A stretch of DNA of 64,000 nucleotides, taken from the NCBI GenBank assembly GCA_039096225.1, contig JBBPEB010000021.1:744001-808000 (forward strand). The letters are read 5' to 3'. This DNA comes from Blastocystis sp. Blastoise. Its lineage: Eukaryota > Sar > Bigyra > Opalinata > Blastocystidae. The notes below the pieces were generated by a model. It saw nothing but the letters and a program-made list of their open reading frames with translations. It was not told the DNA's origin and did not search any database. Made by a program: the position numbers and the translations under genes. Numbering within the stretch: position 1 is the stretch's first letter; every line of letters begins with the position of its first letter. Below are positions 54,719 to 64,000 of this stretch, in pieces.

Positions 54719-55578
54719 CTATTCTTTATTTTATTTAAATTGTGAAATAAACAGATATTGAGATATTTATATTTAAGAAAATGAAATCCAAAAAGACAAA
54801 GATTTTCTGTGTTTATTTGTAGATAATTATGATTATCGTGTAGTTTCATTTATTATCACAAATGTTTCTTTTTAATTAAGTATCAACATGTATAACATCA
54901 ATACAGTTGATAGATCAAGATTTTTAATTCAAAATCTAGTTGATATGAAAAACAGAAGAACAATTATTTTTAAGTAATTATATTGTTTTATTATAATATT
55001 CATATGAATGATTGTATTCAATAAGAATTTATTTACTTTTAATATCTAAATAAAAATACCATCTTTTTATTCCATTATTCATATGTGTCTTCCATCTCAT
55101 CATACTCTTATTAGTTTTTAATATCATCATGAAAACATAGAAATTATTGTTATTTTATGGCCACAATATTATATCATTTTAACAACAATACACGTTTACC
55201 GCCATTCATCTTTCTAATGATTTAGATCTATTTACAGTTTCTCATATTCTGTCATACATCTAGGATTCGTTAAAAGCATTATAATACAATATATATCAAA
55301 CAATATACTCAAAATTCTTACAATTCCCTAAAAATATTCATAGATTAATACATACTACATATATAATTCATAAATAGTTTTAAGAGCCCTATATACATAG
55401 AATTTAACAAATAATTAATGAATAAAATATTTTGAAAAGCGGGAAATGTGTTGAAACACCTTTAATATTTATGATTTCCCCTAAAACAAAAAAGAAATTA
55501 ATAAAAAAAATAATTTATTTTTTATTCTCTATTTTATAAGCTTATTGATCGATATTTCATTGAATAGATTAATTAAGA
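54719..55578. other. Divergent spacer between VPS16 and the TPP1-like gene
   Basis: 860 bp holding the 5' regions of both genes. AT-rich, less repetitive than introns; no motif named. Confidence 0.55.
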
Positions 55579-60984
<5,406 letters not shown>

Positions 60985-61348
60985 TCATTATTTTTATTAG
61001 CATATGTATTTATTACAATATTATTTTATTTTTATTTTTCATTTTTTTTTTGATAATTATTATATATTTATTTCTTAATAATAAATTAGCTTATTTTTTA
61101 ATTGAATTTAATTTGTTGGACTTTATCTTTAATAATAATAAAACAAAAAACAAATGAGTAGTACATTATTATTTAATATACCCAACATAAAAACAACATA
61201 AAAAAATAAAAAGATAATCCATAAGAAGTATAACTATTATTATATATATACTATTATTGATACTTTAAAAAGTAGTATCAAAATAAGAAAAAAATGTTTC
61301 AAGATATAAATAAATAATTATTTAATATATATATATATATTAAATAAT
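60985..61348. other. Convergent intergenic spacer
   Basis: 364 bp between the TPP1-like stop and the eIF5B stop. AT-rich, no gene. Confidence 0.6.
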
Positions 61349-64000
61349 TTAGTTAATACCTAATTGATTCTTAATACGAATAACTAATCTCCAATAATCA
61401 TCATTCATTTCTTTCTTAAAATTCTCCTTTAAAGCATCAATACTAGAACGAGATATCTATATATATATATATATATTATTATTATTATTATTAGTTTATT
61501 TTATTATTATTATTATTATTATATACTAAATATAAAATAATATTTAACTATATATATATATATACATAAGAAGTAAGAAGAGCATCATCATCAAATTGTC
61601 TTCCAACCATAATATTACTCTGATCTTCTTTTTGTTCTATAGAAATAGCTACACTCTTACCTGCAGTAGCTTCTTGTAATGCCTTATGATCCATCTCAAT
61701 TGTACGAACTGTACCAATAAATAAAGCTTTAGCTTTCTATATATATATATATATATTTAATGTGTATAAAACTAATAAAAAAATGTCATAAAATATAAAA
61801 AAATAATAAAAATATAAATAAAAATATAAATATAAATATACTTTAATAACTTCTTTCTTTTGAGTAATAACAGTAGGATCATTATCAATACCCATAATGC
61901 CTTCTTTTTCTTCTTCTTTAATAACTTCTTGTTCTTCTTTTTTAATTACATATAAAGGTGTATTTGGTTTTAATACTCCTTCAACTACATCTACACCTAT
62001 TACAATAGGATTATTTCTATTAAATATATATTGAGGAATAATCTTAAGTACACAAGGGAATATAGCTTTTTGTCTTGTACTTTCTTTTTTACTTTCTTGT
62101 ATACCTTCAATATATTCAGTAAATTGATCAAATAAATGATAAATAATATCAGCAGTGAATATACGTATACCTTCATCTTGAGCATATTGAGCAGCATCAG
62201 GAGTAATCTTGACATCAAATGCTAATATACAAGCATATCTATAGATATATATATATTATTATTATTTTGTTTATTATTATTAATGTTTATTTATTGTTCT
62301 TATTTATAATGAATTGTTATTCAATATATAATAATAATATATAATAATAATATATAATAATAATATATAATAATATATAATATAATAATATATAATAATA
62401 TATAATAATATATAATAATATATAATAATATATAATATATAATAATAATATATAATATAATAATATACTCAGGTTTCTTTTCTAGTTGAACAGAAGCTTG
62501 TATAACATCTCTACGATGAAGTGGACCAATATTAAATCCAGCTACAGGAATTGGGGGTTTACAATTATTTAAGAATTCTAAAAGAGCTTCTAAAGAACCA
62601 ATAGTAGATGCTTGTACATAGACACCTTCTTCATTTCTCTTTAATAAACGACGGAATTTATTTAAATCAGCCATAACAGCATCCTATATTCATATATTAA
62701 TATTCATATATTAATATTTATATATTAATATAATTAAATCAATTAAATCAATTATATTTATATTAATATATATATATATATACCTTTAATTCTTCAAGAT
62801 AATCCTCGGGAGTACATACAAATAAAGGACTACCTGCTACAGCATCTTCTAAACCATTAGCAGCAATCTTTATACCTAAAGCAGCCTTTATTTGATCATA
62901 TTTCTTAAAGGAACACTATATATATAATTATTGTTATTAATATATTTATAATAATACATATAATAATAATTATTATTATTATATTTATAATACATGGATA
63001 ATAAATATAATAATTATAATAAATATAATAAATATAATAAATATAATAAATATAATAAATATAATAAATATAATAAATATAATAAACATAAATATACTTT
63101 AACTCTAGCATCTCTCATAGGTTCTGGTGTTAATAATGCTCGAATAGTAGTAACAATAGGTCCATTTAATCCACAAACGACTATAGTATCCCCTACATGT
63201 AATGTACCATTAATAAGAATAACATCTAAGGTTAAACCTAATCCTTCATCTACTTTCTTTTCTAATACAGTACATTGAATACTATCAACATAAGCTAATT
63301 TCTTAGCTAAATGATCTTGAGATAATTTTATTAATAATCCTAATAAATCAGGTAAACCTTCACCTGTATGAGCAGAAGTAGGTACTAAAGAAACAGTATT
63401 TTTAAAATCATCATTATTCCAATATAAAGATGCATTTAAACCACGTTGCATAAACTCAGTTATTACTTGCTTTGTACGATTCTCAAATTCTTCTTGGGTA
63501 TATTTAGGCTATAGAAAATATATTATTTATTATTATTATTATTATTATTTTCATTTTTATTAATATTATTATTAATATTATTACTATTATTATTATTACT
63601 ATTATTATTATTACTATTATTATATTTATTATTATTATATATATGTACTTGTTTAGCAAATGAATCTCTAAATGAATTATCTTTATGAACTTCCCAACCA
63701 TACATTCTATCAATCTATATATATATATATATATATATTATAATAATAAAAATAAGAATAAGAAGAATAAGAATAACATAATAATAAGTATATATACTTT
63801 ATTAAGAGCAACAATAAAAGGACATTTCTTTTCTAATAACATATTTAAGCTTTCAATAGTTTGGTTTTCAAGTCCGTGCATAATATCGACTACTAAAACA
63901 GCTATATCGCACATACTACTACCTCTACTTCTAAGATTACTAAAGGATTCATGTCCCGGGGTATCAATAACTAATAAACCAGGTACTTTATAAGGAACAT
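61349..64000 (-). CDS. EIF5B: Translation initiation factor eIF5B (5' part outside window)
   Basis: GTPase that joins 60S to 40S subunits in cytosolic translation initiation. The window holds the C-terminal roughly 590 residues. Right to left: G domain with [28 protein letters not shown] and the split [15 protein letters not shown] (G3 and G4). Then [20 protein letters not shown] (G5), domain [41 protein letters not shown], domain [22 protein letters not shown] with [11 protein letters not shown], and domain IV ending near [11 protein letters not shown] and [10 protein letters not shown]. The hallmark switch and domain-III motifs are intact. Introns carry TA and 9-bp repeats. The N-terminal charged extension and the P-loop lie right of base 64000. 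Confidence 0.95.
62322..62466. repeat. ATAATAATAT minisatellite in eIF5B intron
   Basis: Tandem ATAATA/TATATA units fill most of an intron between domain-III exons. Confidence 0.85.
62998..63092. repeat. 9-bp minisatellite (AAATATAAT)n in eIF5B intron
   Basis: About ten copies of a 9-bp unit next to the donor of the intron after the RDARVK exon. Confidence 0.88.

Overview
The window is AT-rich nuclear DNA from a unicellular eukaryote. Every multi-exon gene is split by many short introns, most of which start GTATAT and end TATATAG. Proteins carry long Asn/Ser/Asp tracts, the standard code with TAA (once TAG) stops fits every intact gene, and intergenic gaps are short. Genes for a mitochondrial tRNA 2-thiouridylase and a RsfS/Iojap ribosome factor suggest mitochondria that still translate. 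Dynactin p62, NEMP, TMEM185, GT49, VPS16 and possibly a TPP1-like protein suggest an opisthokont- or amoebozoan-like lineage. The sequence alone does not name the species. One intron has all the marks of a U12-type AT-AC intron, so a minor spliceosome is likely. No tRNA, rRNA, CRISPR array or prokaryotic operon was seen.

Layout, 1-8.4 kb: a minus-strand calcineurin-like (purple acid) phosphatase cut by the window edge; mitochondrial MnmA/TRMU; a gene-poor stretch; a minus-strand protein joining a degenerate J domain to a TMEM185-like membrane protein; and a 1,073-bp non-autonomous DNA transposon with 206-bp identical inverted repeats and a 9-bp target duplication (Mutator-like). 8.6-17.7 kb: MUS81 nuclease, a RsfS/MALSU1 homologue, a GT49 (LARGE/B4GAT1-type) glycosyltransferase and the GPN1 GTPase. 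18.2-28.7 kb: a BTB(T1)-TLDc protein, dynactin subunit 4 (with the AT-AC intron), a secretory coiled-coil membrane protein, an RRM protein with an RG-rich start, and a NEMP1/TMEM194 nuclear-envelope protein. 29-42.3 kb: a BTB plus leucine-rich-like gene with an in-frame stop, a SANT/Myb-like protein, a decayed gap, and two tandem BTB-TLDc paralogues. 42.6-61 kb: a giant minus-strand gene that reads from a VPS16 (HOPS/CORVET) core into a disordered tail of about 2,500 residues rich in NPF/DPF motifs. It is divergent from a plus-strand gene with a putative TPP1-like OB fold and a tail of about 1,400 residues packed with S/T-P-x-K sites. 61.3-64 kb: eIF5B, running off the right edge.

The genes do not form a pathway. 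They are typical eukaryotic housekeeping genes in alternating orientation. A loose endolysosomal theme links VPS16 and three TLDc proteins (TLDc proteins elsewhere bind V-ATPase). The strongest leads are the VPS16-NPF tail fusion, the AT-AC intron in dynactin p62, the J-TMEM185 fusion, the complete MULE-like element, and the CDK-site-rich tail of the TPP1-like gene. Exon joins were worked out by eye from splice signals, phase and family similarity; outer gene limits are firm where a start and stop are given, inner boundaries are good to a few bases.
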